Shown: piece by piece, positions 25,860 to 33,405 of the stretch | Numbering within the stretch: the stretch's first letter is position 1 | Layout of the letters: each line of letters begins with the position of its first letter | From: Pandoraea horticolens | GTDB taxonomy: Bacteria > Pseudomonadota > Gammaproteobacteria > Burkholderiales > Burkholderiaceae | Reading direction: 5' to 3' | Assembly: GCF_902459555.1 (NCBI RefSeq) | Contig: NZ_CABPSM010000013.1 | Location: forward strand, 1-64,000 | Length of the DNA: 64,000 bases | The notes under the pieces: generated by a model | The model's input: only the letters and a program-made list of their open reading frames with translations | Told to the model about the DNA's origin: nothing | Databases searched by the model: none | Program-made: the position numbers and the translations under genes

Positions 25860-26413
25860 GTCACTTCCTTTTCCTTCCTGAGCGGCGGCCATTCGCTCTC
25901 GGTTTCGGACGGCGGCGCATTCCGCACGCCAACCCGATCAAGCCCATCCAGATATGACGAGGCCATCTGCTTCAAATAGTCGACGTCCGAACTGTCGCGG
26001 ACGATTTCGAAACAACGCCTCGCTAGTGCGGCCCTACCCATCATCAATTGGCACTGGCCGGTGTGAAACATCGGGCGATGGTCGTCCTTCGAGAGCGAAT
26101 ACGCCAATGCATAAAGATCAATCGCCCTGGCATACTCCTCCTTTAACTGACAAACCGCCCCCATCCCCATCGCATACTCTGCATTGTAGAAATCGTAGAT
26201 GCACAGGAAACGGAAGAAAGTTTCGGCATCGTCGAGACGGCCTTGCTGATAGAACTTGTGGGCAAACGCATACACGCCATCCATCAAGTCCTGGGAAACA
26301 CCGTGCAAATCCTTCAGCGTCGCGCCTTTCTCGATTGCCGCGAATACCGTCTCCACCATCTCGTCCGTCTGCCCCATTTCCAGAGCATCCGCTTTCGATT
26401 TACTTTGAGGCAT
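25856..26413 (-). CDS. bicA: Translocator chaperone BicA (SicA/IpgC family)
   Basis: This TPR-type class II chaperone (185 residues) binds the translocators before secretion. In SPI-1 and Bsa it is also the co-activator of the InvF/BsaN regulator. The hallmark TPR block is present: GATLKDLHGVSQDLMDGVYA, FYQQGRLDDAETFFRFLCIY, DFYNAEYAMGMGAVCQLK, and FHTGQCQLMMGRAALARRCF. The ATG at 26413 has GGGAT upstream; an ATG four codons earlier (26425) is an alternative. About 120 bases separate it from sctU, space enough for its own promoter, which in related systems is controlled by InvF/BsaN. The stop overlaps bipB. Confidence 0.94.
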   Translation of the reverse strand: MPQSKSKADALEMGQTDEMVETVFAAIEKGATLKDLHGVSQDLMDGVYAFAHKFYQQGRLDDAETFFRFLCIYDFYNAEYAMGMGAVCQLKEEYARAIDLYALAYSLSKDDHRPMFHTGQCQLMMGRAALARRCFEIVRDSSDVDYLKQMASSYLDGLDRVGVRNAPPSETESEWPPLRKEKEVT

Positions 26414-26533
26414 ATCGCATCCCATTGGTGTCGATAGGAGAATCCGGTAAAACGTCCCGATGCGTTACTGCCGATCTCGCAGATGAAACGTTACGCTTTT
26501 TCCGAAAATCCTGATTTCAAAAAACCTTCATTT

Positions 26534-27643
26534 TTATTCGTCGGGCTCTTGTTTTTTGTTATTGGCCGCCGCCCCGGGGAAATCCTCGTCACGGTCCGCG
26601 TGCGCGCTCGCATCGCTATTCGCCATTTCAACCTGTCTGAGCCACACAAGGACGCGCATGACCGGCTCAAGGTCGTCGCCGCTAACGAACTGATAGCGCC
26701 GAGCACGACGGTAGACTGACCGGGCGAGTGGAACGTCGCGAACCACGGGCACGCCATTCGCCTCCGCGTGGCGGATGACGGCGAGCGCCCGCGCATTCGC
26801 CTCGCGTACGCAGACGAACGGTATGGGAACGATGTCCTCGTTCATATAAATGCCGATCGCTATGTGCGTGGGATTGGCAACGATGAATTTTGATTGCTCG
26901 ATGTTCGCTTTGACCTCCTCCGAAAGCAGTTCCGAGTGCGTTTCACGCCGTTTCATCTTGGTCTCCGGACGACCTTCGGTTTCCTTGCGTTCCTGTTCGA
27001 CCTCGCGCTTCTCCATCTTGACGTTCTTCTGATAAAGGAAATACTCGAACACCGCATCGAACAACGCGACTGGCAGCGCGCACAGCAGGACCACCATGAC
27101 GAACTTCACCGTCAATCGAATCCACTCGTGGGTGAGCACTTCTGGGGATGCGCGGAATACCTGGAACAGATCGCGATGGTTCTGCTCGATGAAAATAGAG
27201 ATCGCTGCGCAAAACACGACCAGATAAAGGAGCGCTTTGAGGAGTTCCTTGACGGCCCGCCAACTGAAAAGCTTCTTGACGCCCGCCACCGGGTCCAGCG
27301 CGGCGAAATCGAGCTTGAGGACTTCCGTTGCCAACATAAAGCGGCTCTGCACCAAACTCGGTAGCGCGCCGGCCACCGCGCAGATGCCGATAAACGGCGT
27401 GACCATCATTAGAAAGCTCCGTATCCATCCCAGGCCGTAGGACGCCGGATCTTGGTCGGCGCCGGCAGACGCCACATGCGAGAATTCAACGATGACATGT
27501 CTCAGTCCGATGACGATGCCAGCGGCAAGCGCCCCCACGGCCAGCACAATCAGGGTCGTGATGTCCTTTGCCTTGAACGTCTGCCCTTTTTTTGCAGCGT
27601 CGCGGAGCTTTTTCGGTGTGGGTTTCTCAGTCTTGGCAGACAT
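26534..27643 (-). CDS. sctU: T3SS export-gate switch protein SctU (SpaS/BsaZ)
   Basis: The 369-residue inner-membrane protein has four membrane helices (about 28-50, 78-98, 133-155, 183-203). A cytoplasmic domain carries the autocleavage site NPTH at 257-260 in IVANPTHIAIGIY. Cleavage between Asn and Pro switches export from rod/needle to translocator substrates. The N-terminus (MSAKTEKPTPKKLRDAAKKG) is the family signature, and the tail after about 345 is acidic and unconserved. It is the last gene of the export-apparatus block, 11 bases after sctT. Confidence 0.96.
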   Translation of the reverse strand: MSAKTEKPTPKKLRDAAKKGQTFKAKDITTLIVLAVGALAAGIVIGLRHVIVEFSHVASAGADQDPASYGLGWIRSFLMMVTPFIGICAVAGALPSLVQSRFMLATEVLKLDFAALDPVAGVKKLFSWRAVKELLKALLYLVVFCAAISIFIEQNHRDLFQVFRASPEVLTHEWIRLTVKFVMVVLLCALPVALFDAVFEYFLYQKNVKMEKREVEQERKETEGRPETKMKRRETHSELLSEEVKANIEQSKFIVANPTHIAIGIYMNEDIVPIPFVCVREANARALAVIRHAEANGVPVVRDVPLARSVYRRARRYQFVSGDDLEPVMRVLVWLRQVEMANSDASAHADRDEDFPGAAANNKKQEPDE

Positions 27644-27654
27644 AAACCGTTACC

Positions 27655-28401
27655 TCACGGAACGATGCGTTGGCCCCAAAGCGCATTGAGCTGATCGGGT
27701 GCGGCGCGCATGAAGTACAGGTGAAAGACAAGGAATGCCACGATGCTCTTCACGCTCAGCGAAAGCGAGAACGGGTTGGCTTGCGGACAAAACCGGGAGA
27801 AGATCCCCAGTAGAATATCGGAGAGAAACATGACAATCAGCACGGGCGCCGCAAGCGAGATGCTCTTCGCAACGAGATCTGTCAGTACCACGCCGAAGCG
27901 CCACGCATCCGCGTGAGGCATCATTCCTACAGGCATATGTCGATAGCTGTTGTACAGCGCTTGCACGATCATCAGCATCCCGCCTTGCTGCAGGAACGCG
28001 GCGGCATAGAAGAGACTGACGAAGGGTCCGAGTACGGACGCCTCCACTCCTGTGGCCGGATCGATCGAATCGCTGATCGTCGCTCCGCGCTGGTTGTCTA
28101 TGAGCTCGCCGATCGCTGTCGCCACCCAGAAGGGCAGCGCCAGCGTCACGCCGAGGGTGATCCCGACGAGCGCCTCGCTCATGCACAGGCCGAGAAGCGA
28201 GACGCTCCCCGTCGCATTCGGGACTCGGGGCCCGAGACCGAAGATCACCACAACGATCAGACAGTTTCTTATGACACCGTTCGCCAGCACACGATCGTTC
28301 AGGAACGGCATCAGATAGAACACGGGCGCGACACGAGCGTAGGCGATCGCCACCGCACCCAGCTCTCGGTAGAACGGTGCAAGCCACTCGGTCATTGCCA
28401 T
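27655..28401 (-). CDS. sctT: T3SS export apparatus protein SctT (SpaR/BsaY)
   Basis: The 248-residue polytopic inner-membrane protein is of normal SctT length. Helical segments include LGAVAIAYARVAPVFYLMPF, NCLIVVVIFGLG, EALVGITLGVTLALPFWVAT and SLAAPVLIVMFLSDILLGIF. With SctR and SctS it forms the helical export gate core (FliR homologue). The start ATG at 28401 is taken over the second Met two codons on; spacing to sctS is 16 bases. The order SctR-S-T-U is conserved in all SPI-1-type loci. Confidence 0.95.
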   Translation of the reverse strand: MAMTEWLAPFYRELGAVAIAYARVAPVFYLMPFLNDRVLANGVIRNCLIVVVIFGLGPRVPNATGSVSLLGLCMSEALVGITLGVTLALPFWVATAIGELIDNQRGATISDSIDPATGVEASVLGPFVSLFYAAAFLQQGGMLMIVQALYNSYRHMPVGMMPHADAWRFGVVLTDLVAKSISLAAPVLIVMFLSDILLGIFSRFCPQANPFSLSLSVKSIVAFLVFHLYFMRAAPDQLNALWGQRIVP

Positions 28402-28417
28402 CTCGCTCTACCCCCCT

Positions 28418-28672
28418 TCACTTTAGCCCCAGTTGAAGCATCTCAACTGAAAACGCAAGCATCTTCGCGGAAAGCCAACCGGAGAGCAGCAACAGGCTGC
28501 CGAATACTGCCAGCATCTTCAACCCGAAAGGCAACGTCTGTTCCTGCAGTTGCGTTACTGTCTGAAACAAACCGATCACGAGGCCTACCAGTGTGGCCAC
28601 GGCGACAGGCACGGCCGCCAGCACGATCACCAGGAATAGGGCTTTATTGCTTGCGTAAGCCAACTCGGCCAT
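28418..28672 (-). CDS. sctS: T3SS export apparatus protein SctS (SpaQ/BsaX)
   Basis: The 84-residue protein is two membrane hairpin helices (KALFLVIVLAAVPVAVATLV and FGLKMLAVFGSLLLLSGWLS). The conserved linker GLFQTVTQLQEQTLPF lies between them, as in FliQ/SpaQ. Four copies pack in the export gate with SctR and SctT. It sits between sctR and sctT in the operon, 45 bases after sctR. Confidence 0.95.
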   Translation of the reverse strand: MAELAYASNKALFLVIVLAAVPVAVATLVGLVIGLFQTVTQLQEQTLPFGLKMLAVFGSLLLLSGWLSAKMLAFSVEMLQLGLK

Positions 28673-28717
28673 GGTCCGCCTCCCGTCGAGTGTTTCATTG
28701 ATCTATCCATTGCCCGC

Positions 28718-29395
28718 TCACTTCGTCAAATCCAGGTATTGTGTAACCAACCCTTTACAGACAAGGGTCCATCCGTCCATCGAAACAAACAGGATCAGCT
28801 TGATCGGAATCGAGATCGTCACCGGACTCATCATCATCATCCCGAGTGCGAGCAACACGGTCGACACCACAAGATCCACCACGACGAACGGCAGGTAGAG
28901 GTAAAAGCCGATCAGAAATGCGCTCTTTATCTCAGTCAGTGAGTACGCAGGCAGCAGCGAGAACAGCGAACCCAGCCCTTCGGCATCGCTACGCGCCGCA
29001 ATCGGCGCGTCTTCATCCTCACCCACGCGCGCCTGCTGCGCCCGATCAAAGAACTTAACAAGTTCAGGATCCGAGTAACGCTTCAAGTACTGCTTGTAGC
29101 TACCGAGTCCCTCGTCCACGAACCCGTCGACCGATTGGCTGCTCATGGGGTCGAACGAGTGCGTCTGTAGGTACTCATAGGCTCGATGCGCGACCGGCAT
29201 CATTACAAACAACGACATAATCAGCGCGATGCTGTTGAGCGCGATATTCGACGGCACCTGCTGAATGCCGAGTGCGTTGCGCACCAGCACGAGTACGATC
29301 GAAAACTTGAGGAAGCACGATCCAGAGGCAACGATGAAAGGCACCAGCGTCGCGATTGAAAGGACAAGGATCAGAGCGATTTCGTGATTCAGCAT
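28718..29395 (-). CDS. sctR: T3SS export apparatus protein SctR (SpaP/BsaW)
   Basis: The 225-residue FliP/SpaP homologue has an N-terminal helix (ALILVLSIATLVPFIVASGS) and the signature stretch FLKFSIVLVLVRNALGIQQV with PSNIALNSIALIMSLFVMMP. A hydrophilic loop (about 75-155) precedes the C-terminal helices (FLIGFYLYLPFVVVDLVVST, LGMMMMSPVTISIPIKLILF). Five copies form the entry portal of the export gate. The start overlaps the end of sctQ by a few bases. Confidence 0.96.
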   Translation of the reverse strand: MLNHEIALILVLSIATLVPFIVASGSCFLKFSIVLVLVRNALGIQQVPSNIALNSIALIMSLFVMMPVAHRAYEYLQTHSFDPMSSQSVDGFVDEGLGSYKQYLKRYSDPELVKFFDRAQQARVGEDEDAPIAARSDAEGLGSLFSLLPAYSLTEIKSAFLIGFYLYLPFVVVDLVVSTVLLALGMMMMSPVTISIPIKLILFVSMDGWTLVCKGLVTQYLDLTK

Positions 29396-30381
29396 CGACC
29401 TCTTCCCAGTTGCGCGATTCGCAACGACCTAACCTCGACCGCCAGACAATCGCCGACCTGGATCAGTTCGCCAAACGCAATCACCTGCCCATTGGCGCGG
29501 ATCGACACGCGGCCTTCCGCGCCCTCACGCACTGGAAGCACAGCGCCAGCGTGGAGCTTCGCCACCTCGGCAACGCTCATCGTTTCGCGTTGAAGAACGA
29601 ACTCAAGCCGCACGGGCAACGAATCAACCGAAAAGCAAGGTGGATCTGCATGGAGTCCGTTCTGCGTGCCGGACAACGCGGACGCTTCTTCCCCGTATTC
29701 GCAATCATCCTCATCGTAAGGGGCAACGTTGTCTATTTGCTCATTCAACATGATGTAGTCATCCTCGATATCAAAACTGCACAACGTAGTGGCACCCACC
29801 ATGGCGCACAGCCTACGAGAGCCAATCAGAAGCGCGTCGCCCAGCTCAACGGAATCGAGCACCGATAGCGACACAACGCTCGAACCCAGCACAAAGTCCA
29901 TAACGGCAGGAAGTTCATTCGCCAACGAACCAACGCGCTCGAGTCCCTGCGGAAGCACCTCAGGAAACGTACGGAATAATGTCGACATGCCGTCGACGGA
30001 CTCAAAGCTGATCAGTTGCTCCTCGGGTTGTGCGCGCTCGACAATACCCGTCGCACGCACATGCGCCCAACCTTGCGGCGGCGCGGGCAGTGGTGCGAGC
30101 ATTCCTGGTTCGTTCAACAACTCGACGACATAGCGCTCATCTAGGGCATGCCACGCGAGGTCGTTCAACTCCGGGTAGCGCATTTTCAGTAGCGGCGCAA
30201 ACCGCACCCAACCCGAGTAGTCGCGGTCTTCGTAGGTCGCATCAAATGCGGCGTAACCAGGTAGGGGCGCCCGCGAACGAAGTTGCATCGGGTGGCCTGC
30301 CGCCTGCCACGAGCGCGCGCAGCGGTAGAGCCGCCACTCGGCAGTACCGAGCGTGCGCAACTTCAGGGGCACTTTCCTCAT
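29389..30381 (-). CDS. sctQ: T3SS cytoplasmic sorting-platform protein SctQ (SpaO/BsaV)
   Basis: The 330-residue protein is the pod component of the cytoplasmic sorting platform, homologous to FliM/FliN. Its C-terminal SpoA domain (about 250-325) has LPVRLEFVLQRETMSVAEVA, GAVLPV, and GQVIAFGELIQVGDCLAVEV. An internal start producing a separate SpoA product is known for SpaO; I could not single out one here. The ATG at 30381 overlaps the sctP stop as ATGA. The N-terminal two thirds are less conserved, as usual. Confidence 0.9.
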   Translation of the reverse strand: MRKVPLKLRTLGTAEWRLYRCARSWQAAGHPMQLRSRAPLPGYAAFDATYEDRDYSGWVRFAPLLKMRYPELNDLAWHALDERYVVELLNEPGMLAPLPAPPQGWAHVRATGIVERAQPEEQLISFESVDGMSTLFRTFPEVLPQGLERVGSLANELPAVMDFVLGSSVVSLSVLDSVELGDALLIGSRRLCAMVGATTLCSFDIEDDYIMLNEQIDNVAPYDEDDCEYGEEASALSGTQNGLHADPPCFSVDSLPVRLEFVLQRETMSVAEVAKLHAGAVLPVREGAEGRVSIRANGQVIAFGELIQVGDCLAVEVRSLRIAQLGRGRC

Positions 30382-31247
30382 TCATTTGCCTCCTGTTGGC
30401 CATCAGCCCAACGCGACTGCCCGCCTCTCTGCTGATCGTCGCCGGTTCTGTCGTGCTCTATGCGTACCGTCATGCCGGATGGGAGCCGGTCGGCATGACG
30501 CTCAAGTGCCACGCCAACCGACTCATGCGTCGGGCGCGCCATGACGACCGGCGCATTGAGCTTCGTGTCGATTCGCACCGCGACGGCGGGTTGCCCGTCC
30601 CACGTCGAGAAACTGTAGTGCAGGGTCGTGCCTGGCGTTTCCGTCTCCAGACTCCGCGCCTGTTGGCGGATGCTGGCGGCCAGCTCCGACGCCGCGCGGC
30701 CCCTCGCCTGTGCGAGCATTGCGGATGGCAGCGCCGACGCCACTTGAAATTGTGTCTGAGGTTGAGCCCCCACCTGGGTGGGGAGCTCGCCATCGGCTCT
30801 GGAGTGTGCGCGGGCGCGCGGTCCATCGTGAGTAGGAGGAGTTCGCGCTCCGGGCGCGATCTGCGCGCCGTCCTGCCCCGAGCCCGCGTGCCCCACGCCG
30901 GCCTTATGTGCCGGTTGCTCGCTGGAGGCCTCGCGGGACAGTAGCGTCAGCTGGGATGCCGTGCTCGTTCGAGTTTGCGCCTGCCCGCTGCCGCGCCCGA
31001 ATTGCGGGTCACGGATGTGATGCAGAAATGGCCATAGCAGTCCTTGGGACGGCCCATTGACCTTGGGTTTCTTCTCGTCTCCCCTAGTCGGCTTTGCCGT
31101 ACGGTCAATGTCGTAGTCGTCGTCTTTGGTCAGTTGCCGCGCGCTTCGAACCAATCGTTCGTCAAGAGGCGCAGGCGATGGCTGCAGCGCCTCGGTGGCA
31201 GCCTGGGCGTCCAATGCGCCCGCCGAGCTAATGCTGTTTGATTGCAT
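30378..31247 (-). CDS. sctP: T3SS needle-length regulator SctP (InvJ/BsaU)
   Basis: This 289-residue protein is identified mainly from its place between sctO and sctQ. Its composition fits: a Gln/Ser/Pro-rich, low-conservation middle (about 60-170) and a folded C-terminal part (about 195-280, SFSTWDGQPAVAVRID, GVALERHADRLPSGMTVRIE) as in the substrate-switch domain. SctP acts as molecular ruler and interacts with SctU. The ATG at 31247 follows GGAAGGG and lies inside the last codons of sctO (20-base overlap). The much longer frame to 31481 is only the overlapping antiparallel sense of sctO codons. Confidence 0.82.
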   Translation of the reverse strand: MQSNSISSAGALDAQAATEALQPSPAPLDERLVRSARQLTKDDDYDIDRTAKPTRGDEKKPKVNGPSQGLLWPFLHHIRDPQFGRGSGQAQTRTSTASQLTLLSREASSEQPAHKAGVGHAGSGQDGAQIAPGARTPPTHDGPRARAHSRADGELPTQVGAQPQTQFQVASALPSAMLAQARGRAASELAASIRQQARSLETETPGTTLHYSFSTWDGQPAVAVRIDTKLNAPVVMARPTHESVGVALERHADRLPSGMTVRIEHDRTGDDQQRGGQSRWADGQQEANE

Positions 31248-31692
31248 GAGATGCCCTTCCGACAAGAACGTCCGCCTGATCCAAATACTCCTGCAGCAAT
31301 TTCCTTTTAAAACTCTGCGCAGTCGTCCAATTTCGATGCTTGCAAAGGCGTTGCTCAAGGGCCAGTATCTCGAAACGGCTCTTTGCCAAGGCGCCCTCGA
31401 TGCTGGAACGAGCGTCATGCAGTTCACATTCTTCCGCTCGCCGACGGGCGATCTCGAAACGCTTGGCCGCCTGCTCGCCACGCCAGCGCATCAACTCGGG
31501 CTGCGCATAGCTCCGACCAGCGCCCGCGACGGCAAGCGCCTCACGCAACCGCTCAATTTCTCTACGTTCGCCATCGATTCTCTCGACCACTTTCGAGAGC
31601 TCCGCCAGCTCGCGTTGCACCTGCCGTCGCAGAACTTCCTCGCGACGCGAGAGAAGTGCAATGAGCTTTCTTACCTCACCGAACCGCTTCAT
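31228..31692 (-). CDS. sctO: T3SS ATPase stalk protein SctO (InvI/BsaT)
   Basis: The 154-residue FliJ-like protein is almost entirely a two-helix coiled coil, Arg/Glu-rich (REEVLRRQVQRELAELSKVV, ERIDGERREIERLREALAVA, KSRFEILALEQRLCKHRNWT). SctO inserts in the central pore of the SctN hexamer and links it to SctV. The ATG at 31692 follows TGGAGTG and overlaps the end of sctN by 17 bases; longer in-frame starts lie inside sctN. Overlap at both ends suggests tight translational coupling. Confidence 0.88.
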   Translation of the reverse strand: MKRFGEVRKLIALLSRREEVLRRQVQRELAELSKVVERIDGERREIERLREALAVAGAGRSYAQPELMRWRGEQAAKRFEIARRRAEECELHDARSSIEGALAKSRFEILALEQRLCKHRNWTTAQSFKRKLLQEYLDQADVLVGRASHAIKQH

Positions 31693-32980
31693 GGAGACAC
31701 TCCAACGTTGTGTCGAAATCGGTCGCTTCCTGCATCGACTGCTGCACGAAGGCGTCAAGCAGCGGGCGCTTTTCCACAGCCTTGTCGTTATCCGGGTTTT
31801 CGCCGCGCTTGTACTCGCCGAGATCGATGAATAGTTGAATCTCGTCGAGCTTCGCCAGATACTTGCGAAACTCGCGCGCGATCTGGCGATGAGCCTCCGA
31901 CACCAACCCGTCGAACAGGCGGCTCGCGCTCTTCAACACATCGACCGCAGGAAAATGACCTTTGTCCGCGAGCCTGCGACTTAGGTAGATATGGCCGTCG
32001 AGGATCGAGCGGATTTCGTCACCGATCGGGTCAGGTTCCTCCTCGTTTTCCAGCAGCACGGTATAAAAAGCCGTGATGCTACCCGCCGCAGTGCGCCCAG
32101 GTCGCTCAAGCAAGCGCGGCAGCGCTTCGAAAACAGATGCCGGATAGCCTCGGCGCGCGGGCACCTCGCCGGCAGCAAGCGCCACATCTCGCAATGCACG
32201 CGCGTAGCGCGTCACAGAGTCGAAGAACAGCATCACGTTCAGGCCGAGGTCGCGAAAATACTCGGCAATCGTTGTGGCCAGCAGCGCCGCGTTGCAGCGA
32301 TCGACAGACGACTGGTCCGAGGTGGCATACACGACGATCGTGCTCTCACAGCGAGCCGAGCATTTGAGGCGCTCGACTAGTTCCGAGACCTCACGTCCTC
32401 GCTCGCCGACGAGCACGATCACGTACACGTCAGCGGCCGAATGACGCACCAGCATGTTCATCAGTACGGTCTTGCCGCAGCCTGCTGCCGCGAAAATTCC
32501 AAAACGCTGACCGACCCCGCAGGTGAGTAGCCCGTCAATGACGCGGACGCCAGTCTGCAAATATGCATTAGTCGGCCGGCGCATCGTATGGTGAGGCGGC
32601 GCCGCGTCAACTTCCCGCCGTTGCGGTGCGGCAAACGGCATCGCCGGCTCAGCGAATAGCACTTGCGTGCAGTGCCCCGTCGCATCAATTACCTTGCCAA
32701 GCATCGCCGGAGAAACACTGATGGCGAGCCGCTCCCCCGTCGGCACAAGTACGGACTCGCGCGAGAGCCCCGTTGTTGTACCGAGCGTACTCAAGATTGC
32801 CGTGCCGTTCCCAAAGCCGACCACTTGCGCGCGACCGATCACGTCTCTTTCGCGTACGTTGGGACGAATGAGGCAGAGCTCTCCGATTGCGACCTGTGGC
32901 AGTGGCGCCTCGATGATAGGCCCCTGCACGCGCCGCGGATGTGCGCACCGTTTGAATAACGTCAGCATGTTGGGTTCCAT
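31676..32980 (-). CDS. sctN: T3SS ATPase SctN (InvC/BsaS)
   Basis: The 434-residue hexameric ATPase unfolds and releases substrates from chaperones at the export gate. The Walker A loop AAAGCGKT is at residues 164-171. The Walker B strand is in LNVMLFFDSVTRYARALRDV, and the family motif with AGEVPARRGYPASVFEALPR follows. The C-terminal helical domain binds chaperone-substrate complexes. I choose the ATG at 32980, right after the stop of the chaperone gene with GGCCGGTGAG upstream, over the ATG at 33013 within it. Confidence 0.96.
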   Translation of the reverse strand: MEPNMLTLFKRCAHPRRVQGPIIEAPLPQVAIGELCLIRPNVRERDVIGRAQVVGFGNGTAILSTLGTTTGLSRESVLVPTGERLAISVSPAMLGKVIDATGHCTQVLFAEPAMPFAAPQRREVDAAPPHHTMRRPTNAYLQTGVRVIDGLLTCGVGQRFGIFAAAGCGKTVLMNMLVRHSAADVYVIVLVGERGREVSELVERLKCSARCESTIVVYATSDQSSVDRCNAALLATTIAEYFRDLGLNVMLFFDSVTRYARALRDVALAAGEVPARRGYPASVFEALPRLLERPGRTAAGSITAFYTVLLENEEEPDPIGDEIRSILDGHIYLSRRLADKGHFPAVDVLKSASRLFDGLVSEAHRQIAREFRKYLAKLDEIQLFIDLGEYKRGENPDNDKAVEKRPLLDAFVQQSMQEATDFDTTLECLHEAVR

Positions 32981-32982
32981 GC

Positions 32983-33390
32983 TCACCGGCCGAGTATCTC
33001 GCTGATGGCGCACAGATCTTCGTAGAATGCTTCCATCGCCTGCGTGAAGGTGTCCGGGTTTTCGGTAAAACGCTCTTCGACACGCGCGTGCAACAGCAGG
33101 TCGTTGTCCACGAGCGAGAGCAAGGGGCGTCTGCAGACAAACACGTCAGAGCCCCGTGGAAGAAGATAGCCCAGTAGATCCACGGCAACTCGCTCCAGCT
33201 GTGCCGCCCCTCTGTAGTCGAGTTGGCTCGTGAATACGACGTTGCCATTGTCAAGCTCGACGTACATCTCGGGCATCGAGTGAAAACCGATGCAGATCGG
33301 AGAATGGGCGTCGAGCTTTCCGGCAACGGCATCGCCGCAACCCATCTTCTCCATGCTCTCCTGCACCAGCCGCACGATATCGGTGTTCAA
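32983..33390 (-). CDS. bsaR: T3SS class I effector chaperone (InvB/BsaR-like)
   Basis: The 135-residue acidic protein has the CesT/InvB-type alternating helix-strand layout: a first helix (VRLVQESMEKMGCGD), paired strands (YVELDNGNVVFTSQ), a dimer helix (AAQLERVAVDLLGYL) and a last helix (PDTFTQAMEAFYEDLCAI). In SPI-1, InvB is encoded between invA and invC as here, and guides several effectors including SipA and SopE types. The start is the ATG at 33390, 15 bases after the end of sctV. Its presence implies at least one cognate effector elsewhere in the genome or island. Confidence 0.88.
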   Translation of the reverse strand: MNTDIVRLVQESMEKMGCGDAVAGKLDAHSPICIGFHSMPEMYVELDNGNVVFTSQLDYRGAAQLERVAVDLLGYLLPRGSDVFVCRRPLLSLVDNDLLLHARVEERFTENPDTFTQAMEAFYEDLCAISEILGR

Positions 33391-33405
33391 TTTGCACTCC
33401 TTCGA

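Noticed and set aside
27650-28387. A 245-codon minus-strand frame overlapping sctT
   Set aside because: It is out of frame with the conserved SctT protein and has a random Arg-rich composition.
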